64,000 nt of DNA from VXRJ01 sp964636705 (GCA_964636705.1 CAZWUJ010000003.1:62001-126000); one strand, 5' to 3'. Positions 1 through 8,993 are shown, counted from the first letter of the stretch. A program made the numbers and translations. Notes: generated by a model not told the origin, from the sequence alone.

Positions 1-21
1 CTCGTAGGCCGGGAGGCCGGC

Positions 22-52
22 AGTCTGCGCCGTGGAACGGCGCAGGCCGCTA
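22..52. repeat. Dispersed hairpin repeat, copy A (partial)
   Basis: Perfect 8-bp inverted repeat (25-32 and 38-45, loop TGGAA), immediately 3' of the clpB stop codon (minus strand). The same hairpin core recurs at about 5289, 23058 and, degenerate, at 54270. It may act as a clpB transcription terminator, although no T-tract follows. Only the hairpin half of the longer repeat is present at this window edge. Confidence 0.6.
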
Positions 53-2242
53 GGCGGCGCCAGCCGGTCGGGCCGGTGCGGCGAACATCAAGCCATCCCT
101 CCCCGCATCGACAACGACGTTGTCGCCCTCCGCGTACTCGCCCTTGAGGAGACGTTCGGCCAGCGGATCGAGCACGCGACGCTGAATCGTGCGTCGCAAC
201 GGGCGGGCGCCGTAGGCGGCATCGTATCCTTCGGCGACCAGCCGGTCCGTGGCTGCTTCGGTCAGTTCGACGGTGACGCGCCGATCGGCCAGACGACGGC
301 CGAGCGCCGCCAGTTGCATGGCGGCAATCTTCCTCAAGTGGGAACGTCCGAGCGCGTGGAACACGATGATCTCGTCGACGCGGTTCAGGAATTCCGGCCG
401 GAAGTGCGCGCGCATGACCTCATCGATCCGGCGGCGCGTTCCCGCGTCCAGGTCACCGTCCCCTTCCGCGGCCAGACCGGTACGCCCGGCAATGAGTTCG
501 CTTCCCAGATTGGAGGTCATGATGGCGACTACGTTGCGGAAATCGACGGTTCGCCCCTGTCCGTCGGTCAGGCGGCCGTCGTCCAGAAGCTGCAGCAGGA
601 CGTTCAGGACGTCGGGATGCGCTTTCTCGACCTCGTCGAACAGCACGACAGCGTACGGCCGGCGGCGCACCGCCTCGGTCAACTGGCCCGCCTCGTCGTA
701 GCCGACATAGCCCGGCGGCGCGCCCACCAGGCGCGAAACCGTGTGCTTTTCCAGGTACTCCGACATGTCGATCCGGATCAATGCCCGCTCGTCGTCGAAG
801 AGGAACTCGGCAAGCGCACGCGCAAGCTCGGTCTTGCCGACACCGGTCGGCCCCAGAAAGATGAAGCTTCCGAGCGGACGGTTGGGGTCCTGAAGGCCGG
901 CCCGCGCCCGGCGCACCGCGTTCGCCACCGCGGCGATGGCATCGTCCTGGCCGACCACCCGCTCGCGGAGGCGCTCATCCATCCTGATGAGCTTCTCGAC
1001 TTCACCCTCGACCAGCTTGCTGACGGGAATATGCGTCCACTTGCCGACAACCGCAGCAATGTCCTCCTCGTCCACCTCTTCCTTCAGCATCCGCGGCGCT
1101 TCTTCGCTGGACGCCGCGTCCCGACTCGTCGCCAGCCTCTGCTCGAGTTGAGGGATACGTCCGTACTGAAGTTCCGATGCCCGCGCATAGTCTCCCTCGC
1201 GTTGCGCCCGCTCCACCTCAAGGCGCAGACCTTCCAGTTCCTCCTGGAGCCTCCGATCGCCCTGAATCTGCTCCTTCTCGTGCTCCCACTGCGCCCGCAG
1301 CCGCTTCCGTTCCTCCTTCAGGCCACCCAGCTCCGTCTCGAGCCGCTCCAGGCGCGCCTTCGACTTGGCGTCCTTCTCCTTGCGAAGCGCTTCCCGTTCG
1401 ATCTCGAGTTGCATGAGGCGCCGTTCCACCTCGTCAAGTTCGACCGGCAGCGAATCGATCTCCATCCGGAGCTTCGACGCAGCCTCGTCAATCAGATCGA
1501 TCGCCTTGTCCGGCAGGAAGCGGTCGCTGATGTACCGGTTCGAAAGGACCGCGGCGGAAACCAGCGCCGAATCCTTGAACCTGACGCCGTGGTGAATCTC
1601 GTAGCGTTCGCGCAGGCCGCGCAGGATGCTGACGGTGTCCTGCACGGTCGGTTCGGCCACCATGACCGGCTGAAACCGCCGCTCCAGGGCAGCGTCTTTC
1701 TCGATGTACTGGCGGTACTCGTTGAGCGTCGTCGCCCCGATCGTGTGCAACTCGCCGCGCGCGAGCAACGGCTTCAGCATGTTCGAGGCGTCAATCGCGC
1801 CTTCCGCGGCGCCAGCGCCCACTACCGTGTGCAACTCGTCGATGAAGAGAACGATGCGGCCCTCCGCGTCGGTAATCTCCTTCAACACTGCTTTCAGGCG
1901 TTCCTCGAACTCGCCGCGGTACTTCGCTCCTGCGACGAGAGCTCCCATGTCGAGCGCTACGACTCGCTTCTCCTTGAGACCCTCGGGGACGTCCCCCCGG
2001 ACGATCCGCTGCGCCAGCCCCTCGACGATGGCGGTCTTGCCGACCCCCGGATCACCGATCAGGACGGGGTTGTTCTTGGTTCGGCGGGACAGCACCTGGA
2101 TGGCGCGGCGGATCTCCTCGTCGCGACCAATTACCGGGTCGAGCTTCCCGCCACGCGCCAGTTCCGTCAGATCACGTGCGTAGCGTGCCAGCGCCGAGTG
2201 CTGTTGCGCCTGCGGATTCGGCTGTTCCCGTCCTCCATTCAT
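50..2242 (-). CDS. clpB: ClpB-type AAA+ disaggregase lacking the N-terminal domain
   Basis: ATP-dependent protein disaggregase that works with DnaK/DnaJ to extract chains from aggregates in the cytoplasm. The 730-residue protein starts almost directly in AAA-1: Walker A GDPGVGKT at residues 63-70, then Walker B (FIDELH), a coiled-coil M-domain at roughly 265-385, a second Walker A (GPTGVGKT, near 465), and the C-terminal D2-small domain. Usual ClpB is about 860 residues. The substrate-binding N-domain of about 145 residues is missing. This is not a start-calling error: the ATG overlaps the stop of the upstream dnaJ-like gene by 4 bp (ATGA), so no room exists for an N-domain in this frame. ClpB made from an internal start in other bacteria is also N-domainless and active. 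Co-transcription with a J-protein fits a chaperone operon. Confidence 0.95.
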   Translation of the reverse strand: MNGGREQPNPQAQQHSALARYARDLTELARGGKLDPVIGRDEEIRRAIQVLSRRTKNNPVLIGDPGVGKTAIVEGLAQRIVRGDVPEGLKEKRVVALDMGALVAGAKYRGEFEERLKAVLKEITDAEGRIVLFIDELHTVVGAGAAEGAIDASNMLKPLLARGELHTIGATTLNEYRQYIEKDAALERRFQPVMVAEPTVQDTVSILRGLRERYEIHHGVRFKDSALVSAAVLSNRYISDRFLPDKAIDLIDEAASKLRMEIDSLPVELDEVERRLMQLEIEREALRKEKDAKSKARLERLETELGGLKEERKRLRAQWEHEKEQIQGDRRLQEELEGLRLEVERAQREGDYARASELQYGRIPQLEQRLATSRDAASSEEAPRMLKEEVDEEDIAAVVGKWTHIPVSKLVEGEVEKLIRMDERLRERVVGQDDAIAAVANAVRRARAGLQDPNRPLGSFIFLGPTGVGKTELARALAEFLFDDERALIRIDMSEYLEKHTVSRLVGAPPGYVGYDEAGQLTEAVRRRPYAVVLFDEVEKAHPDVLNVLLQLLDDGRLTDGQGRTVDFRNVVAIMTSNLGSELIAGRTGLAAEGDGDLDAGTRRRIDEVMRAHFRPEFLNRVDEIIVFHALGRSHLRKIAAMQLAALGRRLADRRVTVELTEAATDRLVAEGYDAAYGARPLRRTIQRRVLDPLAERLLKGEYAEGDNVVVDAGRDGLMFAAPARPAGAA

Positions 2243-3258
2243 GATTGTTCGTCAAGCAAACGCGCCAACGATTCGAACTGTTTCCTTGCTTCCGGCGTCA
2301 GGCTTCGAGGAAGCGTGACATGTGCCGTCGCATATTGATCGCCGTGGTCGTCACCATTCCTGAGCGCGGGCATCCCCTGGCCGCGGATTCGGAAGACCTG
2401 TCCCTCCTGTGTGCCGGCCGGCACCCTCAGCCGGATCCTCCGCCCCCTAATCGTCGGCACCTCCACCTCGCCACCGAGCACCGCGGTAGCGAGCGGCATC
2501 GACGCGCGCATGTAGAGATCGCGCCCCTTCCGGGTGTAGACCGGGTGGGGGGCGATCTGCACCCGGAGGTACAGGTCGCCCGGTGCGCCACCGCCGGAGC
2601 CCTTGCCTCCCTCTCCAGCCACACGCACGCGCGAACCGGTGTCGACGCCCGCCGGAACCCGGACATCGACCGTCCGCTTGCCGGCATCACCGGTCAGACT
2701 CAGACGCTGCGTAATGCCACTGAACGCCTGCTCGAGCGTCAACTCCATGGCGTACTCCACGTCCCGACCCCTCCGGGCGGCCGCCCGCCGCCCGCCGCCG
2801 GCACCGCCACCGGGAAAGCCGGGGCCTCCGCCAAAGAACTCCTGAAAGAAGTCGGAGAAACGCTGGGCGCCGCCGCCGCTGCCCTTGCCGAAGCCACCAC
2901 CGACCCCGCCGAACAGGTCGCGCAACTCGTCCTCGGAGATTGACCGAAACCCGCCGCCTGACGTTGTCCAGTGGAAATTGCCAGGCCCGCCGCCCGTGAA
3001 CGGATTCTGCCCAGCCGCGCGGGCCCGCTCGTATTCCTTCCAGTTGGCGCCGAGTTCGTCGTACTTCTTCCGGGTCTCGGCCTTTCCAAGCACCTCGTAG
3101 GCTTCGTTCGCCGCCTTGAAGCGGCGCTCGGCTTCGGGATCGTTCTGATTCACGTCGGGGTGGTACTGGCGCGCCAGTTTGCGGAACGCCTTCTTGATGG
3201 CGTCCTGGCTGGCTGATCGCTCCACCCCGAGCGTCTTGTAGTAGTCCCTGAATTCCAT
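2239..3258 (-). CDS. CbpA-type (class B) DnaJ co-chaperone
   Basis: Hsp40 co-chaperone that stimulates DnaK ATPase and delivers substrates. J-domain at residues 5-70 with the HPD triad at 33-35, then a long Gly/Phe-rich linker (about 85-165), then the two beta-sandwich substrate domains. There is no CxxCxGxG zinc finger, so it is a class B/CbpA-like protein rather than canonical DnaJ. 339 residues is normal for that class. The stop overlaps the clpB start by 4 bp. It is divergent from the transporter gene with only 35 bp between the two ATGs. The minus-strand promoter may be TATACT (complement of 3276-3281), giving a leader of about 10 nt. Confidence 0.93.
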   Translation of the reverse strand: MEFRDYYKTLGVERSASQDAIKKAFRKLARQYHPDVNQNDPEAERRFKAANEAYEVLGKAETRKKYDELGANWKEYERARAAGQNPFTGGGPGNFHWTTSGGGFRSISEDELRDLFGGVGGGFGKGSGGGAQRFSDFFQEFFGGGPGFPGGGAGGGRRAAARRGRDVEYAMELTLEQAFSGITQRLSLTGDAGKRTVDVRVPAGVDTGSRVRVAGEGGKGSGGGAPGDLYLRVQIAPHPVYTRKGRDLYMRASMPLATAVLGGEVEVPTIRGRRIRLRVPAGTQEGQVFRIRGQGMPALRNGDDHGDQYATAHVTLPRSLTPEARKQFESLARLLDEQS

Positions 3259-3275
3259 GAAACCGTCTCAATTTC

Positions 3276-3283
3276 AGTATAGT
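3276..3283. promoter_or_regulatory. Overlapping divergent -10 boxes
   Basis: The octamer AGTATAGT reads as TATAGT on the plus strand (3278-3283, toward the transporter) and TATACT on the minus strand (toward dnaJ/clpB). Shared symmetric -10 elements are known to drive bidirectional transcription in bacteria. No good -35 is visible on either side. The distances predict a leaderless or near-leaderless transporter mRNA and a short dnaJ leader. Confidence 0.4.
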
Positions 3284-3293
3284 GGCGCGCGCG

Positions 3294-4787
3294 ATGCCGA
3301 GTTCAGCTGGCGCCACCGGCTCCACCTTCTTTACGTCGCGCTGGGGCGTCATCGCTGCCGGCATCGGCATGGCGGTGGGGGCCGGCAACCTGTGGCGGTT
3401 CCCCCGCATCGCCGCGGAGAACGGCGGCGGCGCCTTTCTGATTCCCTGGCTGCTCTTCCTCTTCATCTGGTCGATTCCGCTTCTCGTCGCAGAGTTCGGT
3501 CTGGGACGCGGGGCGCGGCGCGGGCCCATCGGATCGTTCGCCACCCTCATCGGTCGACGGACAGCCTGGATGGGTGGCTTCGTTGTCGTAACCACCGTGA
3601 TGATCATGTTCTACTACTCGGTCGTCACCGGGTGGGCGCTCAAGTACTTCACGGCGGCACTCACGGGAGATCTCGGCTCCGGCGCCGATACGGCAGCGTA
3701 CTGGGAGCGGTACAGCGCGTCCGTCTTGCAGCCGATCGTGTTCCATGTCGTCGCCATCGCCGCTGCCGGCGCCATCGTCGCGCGGGGCGTGACGCGCGGC
3801 ATCGAGCGCGCCAACCGCATCCTGATCCCGACACTCTTCGTTCTGCTGCTCCTGGCGGTGGCGCGCGCAGTAACGCTGCCTGGCGCGGGAGAGGGGTTGA
3901 GATACCTCTTCGTGCCGGATCTGGCGCGACTGGCTGACTACCGCACCTGGTTGGAGGCGCTGACGCAGTCCGCCTGGTCGACCGGCGCGGGTTGGGGACT
4001 GCTGCTCAGCTACGCGGTCTACGTGAGGCGTGACGATGACGTGGTGTCAAACGCCATGTCGATCGGGCTGGGGAACAACCTCGCGTCGATCCTCGCCGCG
4101 ATGGCGATTCTCCCCGCCGTGTTCGCGATCCTTCCGACTACCGATGCGCTCGACGCCATGGCGGCGGGGAATACGGGGCTGTCGTTCATCTGGATCCCGC
4201 AGGTGTTCGCCCGGATGCCGGCGGGGGAGATCTTCCTGCCGGTGTTCTTTCTCACGCTCTTCTTCGCCGCGCTCTCGTCGTTGATCGCGATGGTCGAGCT
4301 GGCGGTGCGGGTACTGCTCGATGGCGGCCTGCCGCGCCAACGGGCGGTGGGCCTCGTCGTGGCGGCCGCCGCGGTCTGCGGGATGCCCTCGGCCGCGAGC
4401 CTGCAGGTGTTCGACAACCAGGACTGGGTATGGGGACTGGCGTTGATGGTGAGCGGGTTGTTCATTGCCATCGCGGTGATCCGGTACGGCGCCGACCGGT
4501 TCCGCACGGATCTCGTCAATACCAATACTGCGGGCCGCCGCGCCGGACCGCTTTGGAGCTGGCTCCTGACCTGGCTCGTCCCGATTGAGTTCGCGGTCAT
4601 GTTCGCCTGGTGGATGTACCAGTCGGCGACCGTCTACGACCCGGAGGGGTGGTGGAGCCCGATCCGCGTCTACAGCATCGGCACCTGCGTCGCGCAGTGG
4701 GGAATCGCGCTGAGCATCCTGTGGCTCGGCAATCGCCGTCTCGCAAACGCGAGCCTTGCCGCGCCGCATGCGGGCAAGGGACTATAA
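3294..4787 (+). CDS. Sodium-dependent transporter, NSS (SNF) family
   Basis: Neurotransmitter:sodium symporter family protein (LeuT fold) that couples Na+ entry to uptake of an amino acid or related solute across the inner membrane. About 497 residues with roughly 11-12 hydrophobic segments. The TM1 signature GAGNLWRFP near the N-terminus is the Na+/substrate site of the family. The substrate cannot be read from sequence. An in-frame GTG at 3282 would add four residues, but it lies inside the putative -10 box, so ATG 3294 is preferred. No Shine-Dalgarno is visible. Confidence 0.93.
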   Translation: MPSSAGATGSTFFTSRWGVIAAGIGMAVGAGNLWRFPRIAAENGGGAFLIPWLLFLFIWSIPLLVAEFGLGRGARRGPIGSFATLIGRRTAWMGGFVVVTTVMIMFYYSVVTGWALKYFTAALTGDLGSGADTAAYWERYSASVLQPIVFHVVAIAAAGAIVARGVTRGIERANRILIPTLFVLLLLAVARAVTLPGAGEGLRYLFVPDLARLADYRTWLEALTQSAWSTGAGWGLLLSYAVYVRRDDDVVSNAMSIGLGNNLASILAAMAILPAVFAILPTTDALDAMAAGNTGLSFIWIPQVFARMPAGEIFLPVFFLTLFFAALSSLIAMVELAVRVLLDGGLPRQRAVGLVVAAAAVCGMPSAASLQVFDNQDWVWGLALMVSGLFIAIAVIRYGADRFRTDLVNTNTAGRRAGPLWSWLLTWLVPIEFAVMFAWWMYQSATVYDPEGWWSPIRVYSIGTCVAQWGIALSILWLGNRRLANASLAAPHAGKGL

Positions 4788-4788
4788 T
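4783..4788 (+). promoter_or_regulatory. Putative -10 box for the bacilliredoxin gene
   Basis: A consensus TATAAT overlaps the stop codon of the transporter gene, about 60 bp before the bacilliredoxin GTG. TTGCCG lies upstream, but its spacing of 21 bp is too long for a standard -35. The gene may therefore have its own transcript. Confidence 0.35.
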
Positions 4789-4849
4789 CGTTACGACTGT
4801 CGGCACACTCCGTGCGCGGGCAGAATCCCAACGACAAAGGAGCGACAAC

Positions 4850-5287
4850 GTGTATCCAGAGTTCTTCATCGCACCGATGAGGGAGGAACTGACCCGGCTC
4901 GGGGTCCAGGAACTGCGAACCGCCGAGGCGGTCGACGCCGCGGTCAACGGCACCGCCGGGACACTCATGGTAGTGGTCAACTCGGTTTGCGGTTGCGCCG
5001 CCGGCCGGGCGCGTCCCGGCATCGCACTGGCGCTGCAGCACGCCACGCGGCCGGATGTCGTCGCCACGGTGTTCGCCGGTGCTGACATCGAAGCGACACA
5101 GCGGGCGCGCGGCTACTTCGCGGGATATCCTCCCTCTTCGCCTTCCATCGCGCTGCTGCGAGGAGGCAAGCTCGTCTACATGATGGAGCGGCACCAGATC
5201 GAGAATCAGGAGGCGGACGCGATCGCCCGCGACCTGGCGGCTGCCTTCGACGAGCACTGCACGACGGCGACCCAGGCAGTCAGCTAG
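4850..5287 (+). CDS. Bacilliredoxin BrxA/BrxB family (YphP/YqiW-like)
   Basis: Thioredoxin-fold protein that, in Firmicutes, removes bacillithiol from oxidised protein cysteines. 145 residues with the diagnostic CGC active site in the stretch NSVCGCAAGRARPG near residue 48. GTG start at 4850 is chosen because AAAGGAG lies 7 nt upstream (4836-4842) and family homology begins exactly there (YPEFFIAPMREEL). The open frame extends upstream, but that part is inside the transporter gene. Its presence suggests, but does not prove, a bacillithiol-like thiol in this organism. Confidence 0.93.
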   Translation: MYPEFFIAPMREELTRLGVQELRTAEAVDAAVNGTAGTLMVVVNSVCGCAAGRARPGIALALQHATRPDVVATVFAGADIEATQRARGYFAGYPPSSPSIALLRGGKLVYMMERHQIENQEADAIARDLAAAFDEHCTTATQAVS

Positions 5288-5288
5288 G

Positions 5289-5371
5289 AGTCTGCGCCGT
5301 GGAACGGTGCAGGCTGCTGGATAGGCCCGGCTGGGCGGCCATAGGAGCCGCAGGCGACGATGGTCGGGCTA
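5289..5371. repeat. Dispersed two-hairpin repeat, copy B
   Basis: Copy of about 83 bp filling the gap between the convergent bacilliredoxin and hemH stop codons. It has the CTGCGCCG/CGGTGCAG hairpin at the left. At the right is the GCAGGCGACGATGGTC half. It is near-identical, in reverse orientation, to 23003-23080. Probably a bidirectional terminator or REP-like element. Confidence 0.8.
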
Positions 5372-6451
5372 GCGCTGCCGTTCCACCCGCGTACCGAGCG
5401 GCGCCTCGACCGGTGCGACGCCGGTCGTGTGCGCACGCCGCTCTGGCGGTGGGGGTTCGATCCGCGCCGGAGGATCCGCCGAGACGATCGGCAACGGGCG
5501 GCCCCCACGCGTCCACGCCCCGTGCGTGAGGTCGGCCAGGAGATCAAGAAAGGCCGGATGATCCCCGGCGGCGGCAGAGCGTTGCATCGGAAGGTTCAGC
5601 CCTCGACAGACGGCCGCGGCTTCCGTATCAAGGTCGTAGAGGATCTCCAGATGATCGGCGACAAAACCGATTGGGGCAATGACGGCGGCGGCTAGTCCCC
5701 GGTCGCGCTCCACGCGGAGATAGTCGCAGACATCCGGCTCGAGCCAGGGATCCTCGGGACGTCCGCTTCGACTCTGGTAGGTGAGCGCCCAGTCGGAGGC
5801 GCCGGCGGCGATGGCGACCAGTCGCGCCGTTTCCAGGAGTTCCGCTCGATATCGGCAGACCTCCGCCATCGACGCCGGAATGCTGTGCGCGGTAAAGACA
5901 ATCCGCGCGTCCCGTTGCAATCCCGGGGGCAACCGGCCCCGCGCGTCGGCGACTCTCTCCGCATTTGCCGCAATGAAGCCGGGATGGGTATGCCAGCCGG
6001 CGGCGTAGATCACTTCTACGTCGGGACGTCCCGTGGCATTGAGTGTCCGGCGCGCATCGTCCACGTTCTGGCGGTACTGCCCGCAACTCGAATAGCTGTG
6101 CTGCGCTGCCAGAATGATGCCGAACGCGCGACGGACACCCGCGTCCGCCATAGCGGCCAGTGTCTCGTCCAGAAATGGATGCCAGTTGCGCATTCCCATC
6201 CACACGGGAAGGTCGACGTTGGCGGCGGCAAGGCGGGCCCGCAGGCCTCCCGCCTGGCGCCGGGTGATCTCGGTAATGGGTGAGGTGCCTCCGAATTGCT
6301 CGTAGTGATGCGCCACCGCGTCAATTCGCTCGGCGGGTATACGCCGGCCGCGCAGCACGTTGCGAAGGAAGGGACGAATCTCATCGACACCTTCCGGACC
6401 ACCGAAGCTGATCAGCAGCACCGCGTCGAACGGGCGGTCGGAGACTGTCAC
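5369..6451 (-). CDS. hemH: Ferrochelatase
   Basis: Inserts Fe2+ into a porphyrin at the end of haem synthesis (protoporphyrin IX, or coproporphyrin III in the CpfC branch). Family landmarks: LLISFGGPE at the N-terminus, the catalytic His of TAHSIP at H189, the YQSR...PW block at 225-236, and the conserved Glu in FVADHLEILYDLD (E269). 360 residues is longer than the usual 310-320 because of a proline-rich tail after about residue 320. The start is GTG. TATCAT (complement of 6458-6463) lies exactly 6 nt before it with no Shine-Dalgarno, the geometry of a leaderless mRNA. Which porphyrin it uses cannot be decided here. Confidence 0.93.
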   Translation of the reverse strand: MTVSDRPFDAVLLISFGGPEGVDEIRPFLRNVLRGRRIPAERIDAVAHHYEQFGGTSPITEITRRQAGGLRARLAAANVDLPVWMGMRNWHPFLDETLAAMADAGVRRAFGIILAAQHSYSSCGQYRQNVDDARRTLNATGRPDVEVIYAAGWHTHPGFIAANAERVADARGRLPPGLQRDARIVFTAHSIPASMAEVCRYRAELLETARLVAIAAGASDWALTYQSRSGRPEDPWLEPDVCDYLRVERDRGLAAAVIAPIGFVADHLEILYDLDTEAAAVCRGLNLPMQRSAAAGDHPAFLDLLADLTHGAWTRGGRPLPIVSADPPARIEPPPPERRAHTTGVAPVEAPLGTRVERQR

Positions 6452-6513
6452 GGTCGAATGATAGCGGGAGCGATCCGCGTGATAGGATGGGCGGCTGCCG
6501 GGAGGCGACCGAC

Positions 6514-7269
6514 ATGCCCAGATTTGCCGCGAGCGTGGCGATGATGTTCAACGAATGGGATCTGCTCGACCGTTTCGAGCAGGCGGCCCGCGTCGGATTC
6601 GAAGGGGTGGAAATCCAGGCGCCATACGGCGAATCCGCCCAGGACATTGCCGACCGGGTACAGCAACACAATCTGGTGGCGACGCTGATGAATGTCCCTG
6701 TCGCAGCCGGCGCAATCCCGGGAAGAGAACAGGAGTTTCGTGACGGCCTGTCGCGCGCGTTCGAGTATGCGGAGGCGTCCGGCTGCGGCCAACTTCATTG
6801 CCTGGCGGGACGAACTGACGACGCCGGCGCGGAAGACACCTTCCTCGCCAACCTCGAATGGGGATCGGAACGGGCCCGGCCACTAGGTATCCGGCTGCTG
6901 CTCGAGCCCCTCAACACGCAGGACAACCCGGGCTACTTTCTGACCGGGTCGGCGCAGGCAAGACGCATCATCGAAAGACTGGGCGCGGACAACGTCTTTC
7001 TACAGTATGACTTCTACCACATGCAGATCATGGAGGGATATCTGGCCGAGACTGTCCGGGCCAATCTGGACATCATCAGCCACTTCCAGATCGGTGGTGT
7101 TCCGGGCCGCAATGAACCGGACGAAACCCAGGAGATCAACTACCCGTACCTGTTCGAGGTAATCGACGAGATCGGCTTCGAAGGGTGGGTCGGCTGCGAG
7201 TACCGACCCGCCGGGGAGACGATCTCGGGCCTGGAGTGGGCCCGCCCGTACGGAATCAACCCCGGCTAA
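6514..7269 (+). CDS. Hydroxypyruvate isomerase-like sugar isomerase (TIM barrel)
   Basis: Xylose-isomerase-like TIM-barrel protein of the Hyi/OtnI group, which interconverts hydroxypyruvate and tartronate semialdehyde or related hydroxy-keto acids. 251 residues. Metal and substrate residues visible as LLLEPLN, QYDFYHMQ, HFQIGGVPGRNEPD and GCEYRP near the C-terminus. ATG 6514 is chosen for GGGAGG at 6500-6505; an upstream in-frame ATG at 6487 has no support. It is divergent from hemH with a 62-bp gap. No glyoxylate-pathway neighbours, so the natural substrate is open. Confidence 0.88.
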   Translation: MPRFAASVAMMFNEWDLLDRFEQAARVGFEGVEIQAPYGESAQDIADRVQQHNLVATLMNVPVAAGAIPGREQEFRDGLSRAFEYAEASGCGQLHCLAGRTDDAGAEDTFLANLEWGSERARPLGIRLLLEPLNTQDNPGYFLTGSAQARRIIERLGADNVFLQYDFYHMQIMEGYLAETVRANLDIISHFQIGGVPGRNEPDETQEINYPYLFEVIDEIGFEGWVGCEYRPAGETISGLEWARPYGINPG

Positions 7270-7327
7270 GCACCCCCACGGCGGATCGTTGCCGCCTGAT
7301 GTGGGGTAAAATAGACGTTCCCTTGGT

Positions 7328-7404
<77 letters not shown>

Positions 7405-7415
7405 TCCTTCACGGC

Positions 7416-8993
7416 TTACGGACCCTCGTTCGTCGTCACGAACTGCTGAGCTTCGCTGTACCCGGGGTCGCTGGCGTCCCCGATCCAGAAGTCGGCCAAC
7501 GTCGCATAGAACCCACGGGCCGCCTCGCGGTCGCCGGCAGCAGCGGCAGCGCGGCCGGCGCCCAGGAGCGAGCGCATCCGGTTAGGCATCCGGAGGAGAG
7601 ACGTCTCGAACTTCTCCAGCGCTTCGGCCGGACGATCCAGTTCCAGCAGAATCTCTCCGTACAGCTCGTACGGCGGCTTGATCGGGCTGGCCGCACCATT
7701 GGGAGCACGGAGCGTCTCGACGATTTCAATCGCCTCGCCCATCAACGCGGTCGCCTCGTCCGCCTTGCCCTCGGCGGCGCGAATTGACGCCGCTACTTCA
7801 CGGTAGGCGATTCGATTCTGGTCGCCGCCTTCGTCGGCCAGCGCCTTGAGTGCGGCTTCCGCTTCGCGGGCTGCCGCAAGATTGCCGGTCCGCACCCCGC
7901 TCAGACCGGTCGCGAGCAGCTCGTGCATCGAGGAATCGTCAGTCACCGGCAGGACGCGCCACTCCTCGGTCTCTACCACATAGCGGGCATTCACGAGCGG
8001 CAGCGTGGTGACTGCACGCCGTTGCTCGTCGCTCTCGGCGATGAGGTTCTCCAGTCGCTCGATCCAGACACGCGCCTTGGCGTAGTCGCCGCGCTGCAAG
8101 TCGCCGTATTGCCCCCAGTCGAGCGAATGGACCGCGTCGCCCACACTGTCTCCCGGCTGCAGGAGAGCCATTGCGGCGTCGTGAGCCGACTGGTTGTGGT
8201 TCGAAACCATGTCCCACATACCGTGCTGAATGAAGATGTGCGTCGGCATGTGCCGTGCGTGCGAAACGGCGGGCGCGGTCTCCGCGTAGCGCAGTGCCGC
8301 GGCAAGCGCGAGCGGCGCATGGATCGGATCGTCGAACGCGTGGATCGTGTAGTGGAGCGCCCCTGGATGATTCGGGTTCTCGCCGGAGACTCGCAGGCCG
8401 ATGTTCCCCGCTCGCACCTCCAGGCGCAGCGATTGATCACCCAGTGCACGCGATCCGGCCAACATCGAGAGCGCGTAGAAAGTGGCGACCTCGTCGTCAT
8501 CGGGGTAACGGTCGTAGAGCCGCTCCATCGCTTCCATGTAGCGGACCTGCCGTTCGGAGTACGAACCCTCTTCGGACCACAGCTCCTCTACCGCCTCCAG
8601 GAAACCGCGCTCGCGATCCGTGGGCGCCTTGGCGGCGCGTTCGGCCCGCGTGGGAGCAAGGCGCTGCAGCACGGCACGGGGGTTCTCCTCGTCCAGGCCA
8701 CGACCTGCACCGAACAGCGGGTGGTTGTAGCAGAGCGTTTCTCCCCAATAGGCGAGGGCAAAGTCGGGTTCAAGCTCCTGAGCCGCCTGGAACTGCTCGA
8801 TCGCCTGCTTCCAGCCGAAGCTGTGCAGAATGGCGACGCCCCGCAGAAAGTGATTCTGCGCCTCTTCCGAGCGGGCGGAGGTGGGAAAATCGAGCGAACC
8901 CACCTCGGCAAACTGCGCAACGGCGGGGGTTGCCACGCCGAGGGACAGCAGCAACGCAACGATCAAGGCAGTCGTACGCGTGAAAGTCTTCAT
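7416..8993 (-). CDS. Secreted TPR protein with conserved His-rich motif
   Basis: 525 residues: Sec signal peptide (residues 1-27, ending PAVAQ), then tetratricopeptide-like helices through most of the chain. A central block contains HYTIHAFDDP and HMPTHIFIQHGMWD, a combination seen in a widespread but uncharacterised group of exported TPR proteins. The repeated His residues could bind a metal; this is inference. ATG 8993 is preferred because it starts the signal peptide and has ACGGAGAA upstream, although the frame stays open to 9383. It is convergent with tRNA-Pro and divergent from acyP. Function unknown. Confidence 0.85.
   Translation of the reverse strand: MKTFTRTTALIVALLLSLGVATPAVAQFAEVGSLDFPTSARSEEAQNHFLRGVAILHSFGWKQAIEQFQAAQELEPDFALAYWGETLCYNHPLFGAGRGLDEENPRAVLQRLAPTRAERAAKAPTDRERGFLEAVEELWSEEGSYSERQVRYMEAMERLYDRYPDDDEVATFYALSMLAGSRALGDQSLRLEVRAGNIGLRVSGENPNHPGALHYTIHAFDDPIHAPLALAAALRYAETAPAVSHARHMPTHIFIQHGMWDMVSNHNQSAHDAAMALLQPGDSVGDAVHSLDWGQYGDLQRGDYAKARVWIERLENLIAESDEQRRAVTTLPLVNARYVVETEEWRVLPVTDDSSMHELLATGLSGVRTGNLAAAREAEAALKALADEGGDQNRIAYREVAASIRAAEGKADEATALMGEAIEIVETLRAPNGAASPIKPPYELYGEILLELDRPAEALEKFETSLLRMPNRMRSLLGAGRAAAAAGDREAARGFYATLADFWIGDASDPGYSEAQQFVTTNEGP

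Noticed and set aside
32..2338. 768-residue open frame on the plus strand opposite clpB
   Set aside because: Antisense shadow of a clear AAA+ gene; long antisense frames are common at this GC content and the translation has no recognisable family.
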